NCBI GenBank assembly: GCA_008508345.1
Contig: QNGE01000414.1
Span: 129,212-193,211 of the forward strand
Source of the DNA: Paragonimus westermani
Lineage: Eukaryota > Platyhelminthes > Trematoda > Plagiorchiida > Troglotrematidae
Reading direction: 5' to 3'
DNA: 64,000 nt
Below the pieces are notes generated by a model. The model was not told the DNA's origin. It saw only the letters and a list, made by a program, of their open reading frames with translations, and made no database searches. Position 1 is the stretch's first letter. The number at the start of each line of letters is the position of its first letter. Both the position numbers and the translations under genes were made by a program. Of the stretch, positions 1 through 9,632 are shown piece after piece.

Positions 1-1091
1 AGACTGCCATGAAATGGCACACACCGGATGCACTAGGACGTACGATCTGTTGCAACAAAGAGCATATTGGCCGAAGAGGAAAGAGGATGTGACAACTTGC
101 GTGGCTGCATGTCAACAGTGTCAGTTACTGAGAAGCGACAATCGGGGAGCCCAACAGTCTTTACAGCCAATACTAGTCTCCGAAATCGGTGAACTCTAGT
201 ATATGGATCTTATGGGCCCAGTTCCACTGAGCGCCCGCGGTAACCAGTACGTTCTGGTCATGACGGAACACTTTACCCGTTTGATCGAAGCGACTGGCGT
301 TCCGGATCAGAAAGCATCTACGGTGGGAGACATGGTGATGAAGCACATTTTAGCAAACCACGGCGTACCGAAGGCGATCTTGACGGATCAGGGACCATGC
401 TTCGAAAGCGAGGAGTTTCGAACACGCATGCAACAACCGGGAATCAAGCGCATCCGAACGACGCCGTATCATCCACAAACGAATGGCCTAACTGAGCGTA
501 ACAACCGATCGGTCAAAGAATGGTTATCAGCCAAAGGAGGAGACTGGGAGTCTGCGTTGCCACTGGTGTTATTGGCCTACTGGGCGTCTGTGCAGGCGAG
601 CACGAAGAAATCTCCATTTCAACTGATGTACGGTAGAACCCCTCGACTTCCAGTGGGTCAGGACACTGGGGTATGGCCAGAGTGCATTGATTCCACTAAA
701 GAATTGGTTGCCGAAAGAGAAAGAGCCCAACGAAATCTGAAAGCATCACAGGCACGCACAAAGGAGCAATCCGCAAGGCAACGGTTCGGCAAGACTAGAA
801 TGTTCAACCTAGGAGACCGGGTGAAATATCGAGATCATCGGAACACGGGTGTCAGCGGGCCAGGATCAAAAAAACTTCCGCCTAAATGGAAAGGTCCGTA
901 TTTGGTAATATCCAGACGAGGCCCAGTATACACGATCAAGAAGGACAGCGAGACGAAACGACTGCACGCCAGTGAGTTAGCAACGTGGCACGAGATGACG
1001 GCGCGACGAACCAGAAGATCAATAATCCGGAAGGAAACACCGCGTCGATCGGAGAGGATTCGTCGACAAATGCGAAGGAACCAAGAACCTC

Positions 1092-1105
1092 AGAAGGGGG
1101 AGGAG
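1092..1105 (+). promoter_or_regulatory. Polypurine tract (plus-strand primer site)
   Basis: A run of only A and G (AGAAGGGGGAGGAG) directly abuts the first TG of the LTR. This is the position and composition expected of the primer for plus-strand cDNA synthesis in LTR retrotransposons. It lies inside the pol reading frame, so the frame overlaps the replication signal. Confidence 0.8.
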
Positions 1106-1405
1106 TGTTGGATAACAGGCAGTTTCGTTGTGAGTAGTATACTACTCACAAGTAGTGTATTACCCTTAAGCGACATTCAGGAACAAAAGGACAAGCCCCG
1201 AACACGACGGACAAGAAGAGACTATCGAAAGAGTGTTTACATGATGTGTGAGAACTTTCACCTAGGCTAATGACCGCGTACTGTCACCCAAAGTATGTGA
1301 GTGCATGTCCGTCGTGCAAATGAGTGTGCACGTATGTGGTTTAGTTTTTGACATGACGGAAGTTTGCGCAGCAAACCGGCAAAATCAAGAACAATTATTC
1401 ATACA
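1106..1405 (+). repeat. 3' LTR of the gypsy element
   Basis: The start is fixed by the purine tract and the TGTTG terminus. The first ~250 bases match the solo LTR at 15812-16123 when that is read on the minus strand, including a block beginning GACAAGCCCCGAACACGACG. The 3' boundary is less certain. The two copies diverge after about 1370, and 1405 is chosen because a CA ending there gives about 300 bp, close to the 312 bp of the solo copy. The core carries a perfect 20-base palindrome at 1130-1149. Confidence 0.8.
1130..1149 (+). repeat. Perfect 20-bp palindrome inside the LTR
   Basis: GTGAGTAGTATACTACTCAC equals its own reverse complement. The centre TAGTATACTA recurs in the solo LTR at 16067-16079, where it is part of a larger imperfect inverted repeat. 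The same spot being symmetric in both diverged copies suggests a conserved hairpin or dimeric protein site, though function is not shown. Confidence 0.85.
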
Positions 1406-2156
1406 ATTAGGTCAATCGGTTGCCAGTTGGAAGAAAGTTAGTTGAACAAATCGATCAAGTGGGTAAAGGGGACCCATGGTAACCGTAGGGATTGGACGAA
1501 TGTCTTCCGGACGTGCAATCATGGATTGTACAACAAAGTTCCGGTCGCTTCCGAGGCCGTCAGAATATGAACTTTGACTCCTCTGGATTGATGGTTAGAC
1601 GAGTAATGAATTACGTGAATAATTGCACTTCATTTTGCTCACTTGACAACCATACTGTTAAAAAATATTATGTGGTTGACCCAATACAAAATAACCTTGT
1701 AATTCTGATAACTACTTAAACAAGCCAGATACTTTATTAGTCCACAGTGGTAAATAATGACTCAGTTCAAAGATGTAAAAGAAACAGACAGGTTTTCTCA
1801 AAGAAACAGTTTAAGAAAGACTTCATCGAACTATTCAACCTGACACAAATTTTTTGCACTGATCCTGTAAATAACAAATAATGTCTCCAGAATTATCGGC
1901 AAAATTCTTAAGACTATCCTAAAGAACAACTGCCAGTAAATGCAGGCAAGTGAGGTAATATCAAGAAAGCCACGCTGAGCATGAGTGACGGACAGAAAGC
2001 AGCAGTTTAAACTGAATGTGTATAAACTATACTTCTAACTATAGCGAGCGGTAATTTCAATGTGCAGCCAAACTCGACAAGCTCACACGGATTGAATTTG
2101 AATCATGTAACAGAACGTGTTGCTGTGTTTTTTGCACCGTTTTAGTTCTTGTTTGT
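1406..2156. other. No gene recognised
   Basis: This is unique-looking flanking DNA after the LTR. A 75-codon plus-strand frame at 1492-1719 has no recognised motif and no splice-like borders. I treat it as chance. Confidence 0.5.
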
Positions 2157-2274
2157 GTAAGTCGTGTGTATGGTTTACTAGGCCTTTGGCTCACGCTTGT
2201 TTGTGATGTTTTCTTTTACAGGGCTGTTGTTGGAATTCCTACTTCAGAAGAACGCTGTTTCCCGGTGCACCTAG
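2157..2274 (+). other. Possible mini-intron (2157-2221) and short exon (2222-2274)
   Basis: A donor of consensus form (GTAAGT at 2157-2162) is followed 65 nt later by a strong acceptor (TTTTCTTTTACAG ending at 2221). The next 53 bases are open in the frame reading GIPTSEERCFPVHL and end at CTAG before GTAACC (2275). The upstream side has a TAG in the phase that would join to this frame, so if it is real the first exon may be untranslated or the model may be wrong. No domain is recognised. It could equally be a chance pairing of splice-like sites. Confidence 0.18.
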
Positions 2275-5200
2275 GTAACCCCAACGATAGTCTGCAAGTG
2301 TTACGGACATACACGGTAAAAACGACCGGCATGCATGTTACAGTGATGTTGATTAGTGACGTGAACAAACACATCTAAACACCCGTTTGGAAGACGAGAT
2401 ATACCAGACAGTAATTATGCAAAATGGCGATCATATGACGATATGCATTGATTTGTGTGCTGAAACACGACGGCCAACACCGCGCTAGCACTCAAAACGC
2501 AGAGACAAACGACAAATTTAGTGACAGCGGTGAATGAAAAAATCGACATTACGAACACAGCAAACGGCATGTCATCCGACGAGAGTAAACAAGCCACCAC
2601 TCAATGAGAACAGTTGAACAGATTGTCAAGTGGATTCCACTGTAAGTAAAGCTCTTCTTGTGCTAGGGTATGTTTTTACTGGAGTTCAGCCTTATATTAT
2701 TTTTATTTGTTGACACTCAGTAATAACGACCGTTAAAAATTCATTCTGGTCGCTGGTGTTCCTTCTGTTACTTGCTGGGCTTAAATTTGAATTTTCGTGA
2801 CGCAATCTTAGCAATCGTGCGCTCGCTTAATCCCTCCAAAACTGTCTGGCTGATTTGAACATCTGCAAGTCTAGGATGAGACGAACCTTTCAGCTCCATG
2901 CATATGATGAAAAAGGATATGAGACTGTAGGGTCAAACTACACCTTACCTAGTTATTCTACAATCCAACAGGCAAATATGGTGACACTGCTGGATCCTCC
3001 AGACGATTGGTAGCTCATGTTTGACTGATGCAACCTCGTGTCAGTAACCGCCGTACAACAAAATGCACCACTGATGTGAATCTAATGCCCATGACTCCAC
3101 AGGCTGATAGGTTTTGGTAGGTAGGATGGAATCAAACTGGTGTTTTGCCCTTCATCAGAGTGTAAAGTATGGTGAAGTTTTATTAATCCAAATAAAATAT
3201 GCCATGGTTTAATGAGAGGAGACTGAATGAGAACAAAAATGCAAGGATGCGGCACACAAATATTGACAATCAAACAGATCAGATCATTGCCGTGGCGTAC
3301 CAACATAGATACAACGAAAACGGACAGATGGGAGTGCGATTATGCGCACTGACGAGCGTACGTAAATATTCCATGGAAGTGCCTGACAGGGCCAATCTAT
3401 TGTTGTGCCAATTATGGGAAAGAAATTCATATTATTTATAGTCAGCGTACTAAAATAAGATGCGTTGATCAACCATCTCCACCCGATTGACGACTGACCA
3501 GTAGTGTGAAATATTGTGAAATGTAAAATGAACAACTGTTGGTTCCAACATGTGGATTCAGAGAGAGATATGTTTTATCTTCATCATGACTCGACGCTGG
3601 TTAGTGTTAGGTCACCCAAGTTTCTGCTTGCAGTTTTGATATTTTTCAACTGTACTTCTGCGAAACAATATATAACGTCATTGTTCTATCGTGTTTATTT
3701 TAAAATTTCCGGAATATTCAAGTTAATTTCTGACGAGCAATACCATGTGAGATCACAAACAACCAGTTTTCTTACTGCTAATTGGAAAAATTATCCTATG
3801 ACGTAGCTACTTCTTAGCCATTAAAGTAGTTTAAATGCGCAGAAAATAAATGAGCTTTTTGAAGGTGACAGTTATAGCAACTGACCAAAATTACTAAGGT
3901 CGCATTAAATCTATTGAGGTGATAGCAAAGTTTGTAATGAAGGATAAGCTGAGTATATTTCCTGAACAATCGTATTCAGCTAATGGCTTCAGCATATTGT
4001 CAAGAAAATAAGTGGACTCGATTTATTCGTCACATATATTTGGTTCGTTTGAACTGTGAGTGCGGTAGTGAACAATGAAATCCCCACTTTTCCATTCACT
4101 TCTGTAAACATTATTGGGAGCGCTGTATCACTTGCAAAAAAAAGAATTACCACGTGGTGCTCGCCAGTAAGCCACACCGCTCAGATGCGGCACTTTGATT
4201 TCATGTTCAACTGATCATTCTCTCTCGAAGACCAATCACACACCCTTAAGTTATAAAACAATTGTAAGGAACAAAAGGCCTTCTGAACAATTGAGAATCA
4301 GTCATCTCCCAAATGTTGGCTTTCTAATGAACAGTCCAATTCTTGATTCGGTAAAGATATGATTGCTTCAGGGTAGGAGATATCATAGACAGAATTAATG
4401 CACGGTATGGCCTGTTTCTTACCATCTAATCAACCAAAGCTTTACGAACCCCGATGCACCTAATTATGTCGGCCAAGATCGAAGTTTTGTTTCAGGAGAC
4501 ATGCTTTTCCACACCGCAGAAATAACATTCACTGTCACACAAATGCACTGCTAAATTAAATATGTCTACGCGCTGTACAGCGGACTACATTTATGGTAAC
4601 ATTATTATGTCGGCATTTTTTTTAAATACAGATATCACTTCTTGTGAATTTCCATTATAGTTTTCCATCTTCTCACTTTCAATCTCACAATCCACGCACA
4701 TAGTACAGGTGTGTTTCTTCTCATATGCCCCGGCTGGTGAGATCAATCAATATGCCTACATACAGATCGCTGTGTGTGCTATTCACTGCTACTGCTGCAT
4801 TCATATTGATGGAACTGTGGTAAGCACATCAGTCTTCTTGCATTCAATCGCACATCAAACTGAGTTGGTCTATTTTGCATGAACATGCTTTTTGAATCAG
4901 TGTCTGTGTGCTCCGTCTTCATCGCATATCTCTAAATCTGATGATGTTTTTCGGTCAGTCGTTGTACATTTCCCTGTGGATTCTCTTAAGCTGGAGCTAA
5001 TTTTTACAGTCGTGTTTATCGTTTACACAACAGGTATAGCCTCCCGAGCCATCTAATTCATTGGCTGAGTAACTCAACATGCACTGGATATTGCTATGCG
5101 TTACACGACTAGAGCTACATTCGTATCCTAAGGTTATTTATAGCGGATAATAATGACTCGCCTTCTATATTATCGTTACTGTCACTTCATTTCATAAAAG

Positions 5201-8200
5201 CAGCACTGTTTGGTGAAGCCATTCAATTTGTTTTCTAATGCTTACTTGAAACAGCCTGTCAGTTTCTGCGTTTAACTGAAGATTTCAGTGAGAAACGGAT
5301 TTGTCACAGTATAACGTTTGCTTATGAAACCCTCACATGCAGCAAATTCAACCATATTTTTTCAGGCAGCTTTTTGGTACTGCACTGTCCGCGCGACTTT
5401 CATCCCTCTCTAGGTAATTAATAGAAAACATATATTTGCTTTAAATGTTGAGTCAGGTTGCAACGCAAGGGTCCCTATTGCAATGCATTCTGAGTCGAAA
5501 AAAATCCTCACAGTTTTATAAGTAACTTCCCAAAAACGTCGCAGTTTCACGAACTGTAATGCAGCATTTAGGTCTTTTCATCGTACAAAAAATAGTCATG
5601 GGGCATCGTTGATATTCTTCGTCTGACCGTATGTTTTGTTATGAAAGTATGGGAGAAACCTTATAAAGTAATTATCTTACTCCACGTGATCACCAGTCAG
5701 ATATTAGCAATAGCATCGAATCCCCTCCACTCCAACTACATTAATTTACAGTTCAAAGTCCACTTCCTCAGTTACTGCTACAGATGTTTGCTATCTCAAC
5801 GCTTATCATATTTGGCTGACTTGAATCAATTCATTGAAGAAGTCGTTCATGATATCTAATGATTCTGCACATCAATTTAAATGTCAGAAATTCCTCGACA
5901 ACTGTTTTAGCTCCTTGGTTCTCAGATAAATTCCACGAATAATCCATACGTTATCGTCACTACACAGCTTTGATCTGTTAAAGTTATGTTAAAAATTCAT
6001 GGGTTACTGTAAATGAACCAAAACGAATATGTTTGGAGTTCCTGTCGAGTTAAGGATAGAGTAAGGTAGTACCAAAAAAGCCTTGTCATTTGTACGATTG
6101 CCTAAAATTTATCATAGTTGTCGAACACTTTCAAAGCCGTGCACTCATAAGTCAGCTACATAGTATATGTTCAACCTAAGTCACTCCGATTTCTTTAGGC
6201 GTTTTCCCACGTTTATCTTCAACTGCTAATGCTTATTAAGCAAATGCAAGTTTTTTATGTCAGTCAGGCACTGGTCTGATGTAGTTATCTGCAGTTTGAT
6301 CACTTCTATTCAGTCATGCTGGGACGTAAAAATTGTTGACAAAAATTGGACTCTGGACGATTTCAGTAACGATTGCACAACTCGCGGACCTGACCAAATT
6401 AACCCACGACTTCAACTTTTGAATGACCATCTAATAATATTTTAACTAACAAAGTTAATGTGATCATCTCAGTCCACCTGGTTAGAAAAATGTAAACCTG
6501 TCTGGTACGTTACGCATATCGTTTAGTTATCTGTTATCCAAGTTAACTTATACAAACTGAAAAACTCTGAATGTTTTACATGCAAACAAATAGACTTTCT
6601 ATGATTAGTTGTTTTCATCGGACCGTTTATCTCTGCTTTTGAAGAAAAAATAAAGGTGATCATATGAGTAAACAGTTGTACATTGAGCCTGAGTAACAAC
6701 TGCATCTCGCATATTGCATCAGAATATAAAGTTACAACAGCAACTTCCGTGAAATCCAGTGAATTCCGACTACATACACATACCTCTGTCCCTCTGCCTA
6801 ATGCCACTTTCTCGTTCAACATCAAATGTTTGAACAAAACTAAGACATTGGAACGCAACAGTGCTGTTAAATATTTTCATCCGGTAGTGTATTTCAGAAA
6901 GAAAATTTGTCTACTTGGAATTGAGATCCAAAAAACTAACGGATTTACTTTACTTGCAGGCTACAAGCTTCGAAAATTAAGTTATGACTGCAAAAGCACT
7001 GGCTACATGTGTAGACGAAGACGTTTAGAGCGGCATTATTCATTTCAGTATATCGACTGAGGAGAGCAAAGGAGTGATTAGTAGCTTTCATGAATAACGT
7101 GACAAGGGTTATCAAGATTGCTAAGGAGACCAGAGAGAGTTATCTTGGGCGTGGTGGCCACCCTCGAACAGATTCAAGTAGATTTTCTTAGGGTCTAAAA
7201 TCACGCAATAACCATGACAGAAATCAGGAACTTGGTAGTGTGTTGCCAGGGAAACTATAACCGGCATATTTCGGAGCAGTTAACTATTGAATACTCATCC
7301 AAACATGTAACGACACAGCTGTAGCTAACCAGCAGACTCATCGCAGTGCTCAAACGTTGGTGACATCACTCCATCATACACGAGTGCGAGATTGGTTAAG
7401 AGAATAAGTGAGATGATCACACATCTCAACGTGCGTTTTCTGCTCGGTTAGGTGGTATCTTATTAGACGACTGTTATCCAGGCCTAGCACACACTAACTC
7501 GGTTTGTGTTCTTCAAAATGCACTATTTTTCTGAGGCAGAGGTAGTATTTCGAATGAAAATTAATTTATAATCACACAAATGTGACCAGTGATTGTCCCC
7601 TGATATTCTACATTATAAAATCTGGTCGTAATTACTTTGCACCTTGTGGATCGCTTCATAAGTGTAACAAATGAAAAACAGTATAATGTGAACTGTAGCC
7701 ATTACGCCAAAGTGTTAAACCGGACGTTGGGTTAGTCCTTTCACAGTTACAATTAGCAATACTGAGTACCCAGCAACGTAACTGTATGCCTCTCGGTTAT
7801 CTTCAGGTCCCTATCTGACTTGTGTGTTTCATTTGTACTTTTTCATTATGCAAGACGAATTCATGGTCAAAAACTGGTAATAACATGGGGGTTGCTTGCC
7901 CGTTTTATTGATCATTCTGCTGCTCACACGGATCCCAACAGTGAACTCAGAACTGCATTCACATTTGGCATTTAGATCAAGTGCTTTTTCTTCACAATGG
8001 ATTTTGATGTTCGTCCTCAAACTGACACTCCACGAATGTTTTCGTTCTCGTTTGAACACCTCAGATAAAGATGGACTGAATGGGGACTCGGAAGAGCAAC
8101 CGTTCGCATTGCAAGCAAGAGTCCCCATCTATTGGGCCACCATTTCTGTGGACAGAGCTTGTGACAGAGGAACCTGAATGTAATTGGTTTTCAACAGATT

Positions 8201-8305
8201 TGTGCGAATAGATGCAGTCCATCTCGAATTGCAAAGTTTCGCAATTGCTACGGCCGTGTGAGCTGGTGTGTTTACCCTGAATAGAAAGCACTAGTTAAGC
8301 CGTGG
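2275..8305. other. Six kilobases without a recognised gene
   Basis: All frames here are short. The longest, 125 codons at 6683-7060 plus and 111 codons at 6523-6858 minus, overlap each other and show no domain, no plausible splice borders and no transposon motif. I see no tandem repeat or tRNA-like sequence. Probably intergenic or intronic. Confidence 0.5.
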
Positions 8306-8610
8306 CGTTGGTGGATATCAGCGTGAACTGTTTGAGAAATCCTGCTGGGGCAGTCGATCCCCTGAATCATTTGGTGGATTCCATATGAGACAGTGTGACG
8401 GGTGGGTAACAGAGTCCAAATGTGAAAGTTCCGAGCTCCCGGTGTGGCTTTGTAGCTCAGCTGGTAGAGCGCTTGCCGCTTTGAGGCATGCAGTGTCTGT
8501 CGCTGGTTTGAATCCAGCCAAAGCCCTGACTTTTCACAGTTGAGTCTCTTATAAAATCAGTTTTATACAAAGGATTTCTAATATCTACCTGACAAACCTT
8601 CCAAGTCTTC
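8306..8610 (+). mobile_element. SINE family A, copy 1 (tRNA-related)
   Basis: About 305 bp aligns over its whole length with a second copy at 54906-55190. Both start with CGTTGGTGG and share CAGCGTGAACTGTT, a central tRNA-related part, and a tail with TATAAAATC/TCTAAAATA and ATCTACC. In this copy the tRNA-like region at 8446-8525 is well preserved. A head of roughly 140 bp precedes the tRNA-like part, which is unusual because most SINEs begin with it. No long A-tail or clear target duplication was found, so the exact ends are uncertain by about 10 bases. Such elements rely on a LINE partner for copying; which one is unknown here. Confidence 0.75.
8446..8525 (+). promoter_or_regulatory. tRNA-like region with Pol III A and B boxes
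   Basis: The 80 bases fold almost as a tRNA. The 7-bp acceptor stem GGCTTTG/CAAAGCC is perfect, as are the D stem GCTC/GAGC and the T stem GCTGG/CCAGC with loop TTTGAAT. The anticodon arm is extended (GCTTGCC/GGCATGC with one T-T mismatch) and there is a 10-base spacer. The A box is TAGCTCAGCTGG (8453-8464) and the B box GGTTTGAATCC (8505-8515), one base from the consensus GGTTCGANTCC. Loop base 33 is C rather than the near-universal T, and the location inside a repeated element argues against a working tRNA gene. Confidence 0.7.
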
Positions 8611-8811
8611 TCATACACAACAAATTGCCCGAATCGCATTATTGTGAAAAAAGGGATTAAAGTAAAAAAATATTTGTCATTTATATAACTTGTTCTAAGA
8701 AACGAAATCTGTAAGAAATGGAAAAAAATTGTTTATCAACTGATGAGTGGTGTTCAGCATCTTGTCAGTCGTACCTAAGCATGTTAGTAAAACTTAGCAA
8801 ACTAACATCTT

Positions 8812-8955
8812 CAAGTTGAACGACAATCACATTTGATCGCAGCCTTTTCATCCAGATAGACTTTCTAGCCAGCCTCTTTCGAAAAGAAACACTGGACTCG
8901 AGTGAGTGTTGTTCAACTTGAAAATATACGAAATCCCCGACTACTCATCAGTAAC
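8812..8955. repeat. Two opposed fragments of SINE family B
   Basis: Bases 8812-8902 match the 3' half of family B on the minus strand (TTTGATCGCAG, AGATAGACTTTC, CCAGCCTCTTTC, ACTCGAG). Directly after, 8903-8955 match the 3' tail on the plus strand (GTTCAACTTGAAAATATACG, CCCGACTACTCATCAGTAA). Together they make an inverted repeat whose arms share TTCAAGTTGAAC. Truncation of both pieces at the same point suggests inversion or insertion of one copy in another. Confidence 0.65.
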
Positions 8956-8970
8956 CTCAATCTAATATCG

Positions 8971-9270
8971 TTAATGATTAGTAGTAGGGGATTTTTGTTT
9001 TCACGTAAAGTGAACATCACTCGTAGATCATTGCGCATCTCGCACTCACAAAGAGCTTCTAATCGGTCTATTTCGAAAAGAAGTGGCAGACTCGAGTTTT
9101 GCTCTAGTTACAGCGCTCAGTGGTACATATCCTTGCCACGGTCGGGTCTAGAAATCTGACCACGGTTTCATGTGACAACCTTGTTAATCAAAGCACCATT
9201 GACCTCAAATTGGGCGCGATTGAGTTTTCATACATATACTTCCAACCGCATATGCTTCCACGTAATGATC
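8971..9270 (-). mobile_element. SINE family B, diverged minus-strand copy
   Basis: It aligns in order with the 44.7-kb copy: TAGTAGGGGATTT, ACATCACTC, TTTCGAAAAGAAG, ACTCGAGTTTTGCTC, CATATCCTTGCCACGG, CATTGACCTCA. The head beyond the tRNA-like part continues to about 9270, where it meets the head of the next, plus-strand copy; the exact border is unclear. Open frames here of 85, 66 and 76 codons are by-products of the repeat, not genes. Confidence 0.65.
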
Positions 9271-9632
9271 TCTGTGATTTCAACTCGGAGAGAAGCCCTG
9301 GTCGAAGAATCATCGATTAGAGATAACGGGGAGTCCGAACACTATTCACAAGCTATTGTGGTCGTGTTTTCATATACTGTGCTTCAGTCAAGTTTAATGT
9401 GAGGTCAATGGCGCAACGGTTAACAAGGGTGCCTTACGAAGCCGGGGTCATATTTCTAGTCCCGGCCGTGGCAAGGATATTCACCACTGCGGGCTGTAAC
9501 AAGAGCAAAACTTGAGTCTACCGCTTTTTTTTCGAAGGGAGCCGATTGGAAAATTTATGGACGTACAGAAGCTGAGATCAGTTGCAGGTGTTGTTCAGTT
9601 TATATGAAGGTTACTCCCGTTTCAATCATCTA
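9271..9632 (+). mobile_element. SINE family B, plus-strand copy with head
   Basis: It carries the family head (TATTCACAAGC, GTTTAATGTGAGGTCAATGG), an A box TGGCGCAACGG at 9409-9419, a degenerate B-box area ending TAGTCCCGGCCGTGGCAAGG, and the tail to about 9632. It is useful because it shows independently that the long head upstream of the A box belongs to the element and is not flanking DNA at 45 kb. Confidence 0.65.

Larger units (their letters stand above)
2..1270 (+). pseudogene. Pol polyprotein C-terminus: integrase with one in-frame stop
   Basis: The integrase would insert the element cDNA into nuclear DNA. One frame runs from base 2 to the TAA at 1268-1270, interrupted only by a TAG at 197-199. 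The zinc-binding part has H-x3-H (codons at 8-10 and 20-22) and the C-x2-C of ACQQCQ (codons at 110-121). Past the stop, counting from the ATG at 203, the catalytic residues are D2 (MDLMGP), D62 (TDQGPCF) and E98 (GLTERNN), spaced 59 and 35 residues apart as in retroviral-type integrases. All three are present. The C-terminal module contains LGDRVKYR and PPKWKGPYLV, then a basic tail. The last part of the frame runs through the purine tract into the LTR. The TAG separates the zinc-binding part from the core, so this copy is probably inactive unless the stop is read through. Apart from that stop the frame is intact, which suggests a fairly young insertion. Confidence 0.9.
1..1405 (+). mobile_element. 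Ty3/gypsy LTR retrotransposon, 3' part, cut by the window edge
   Basis: The window opens inside the pol gene of a Ty3/gypsy-type retrotransposon. In order one sees an H2C2 zinc-binding segment, the DDE integrase core, a GPY-type C-terminal module, a purine tract and a 3' LTR. Protease, reverse transcriptase, gag and the 5' LTR must lie upstream of base 1, so a target duplication for this copy cannot be checked. The LTR family is repeated as a solo LTR at 15812-16123 on the other strand. Assignment to Ty3/gypsy rests on the D-x59-D-x35-E core followed by the PPKWKGPY motif. It resembles chromovirus-like or CsRn1-like elements of flukes only by general impression. Confidence 0.93.

Noticed and set aside
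9120..9402. Overlapping 66- and 76-codon frames
   Set aside because: They lie within SINE family B copies and reflect the repeat sequence.
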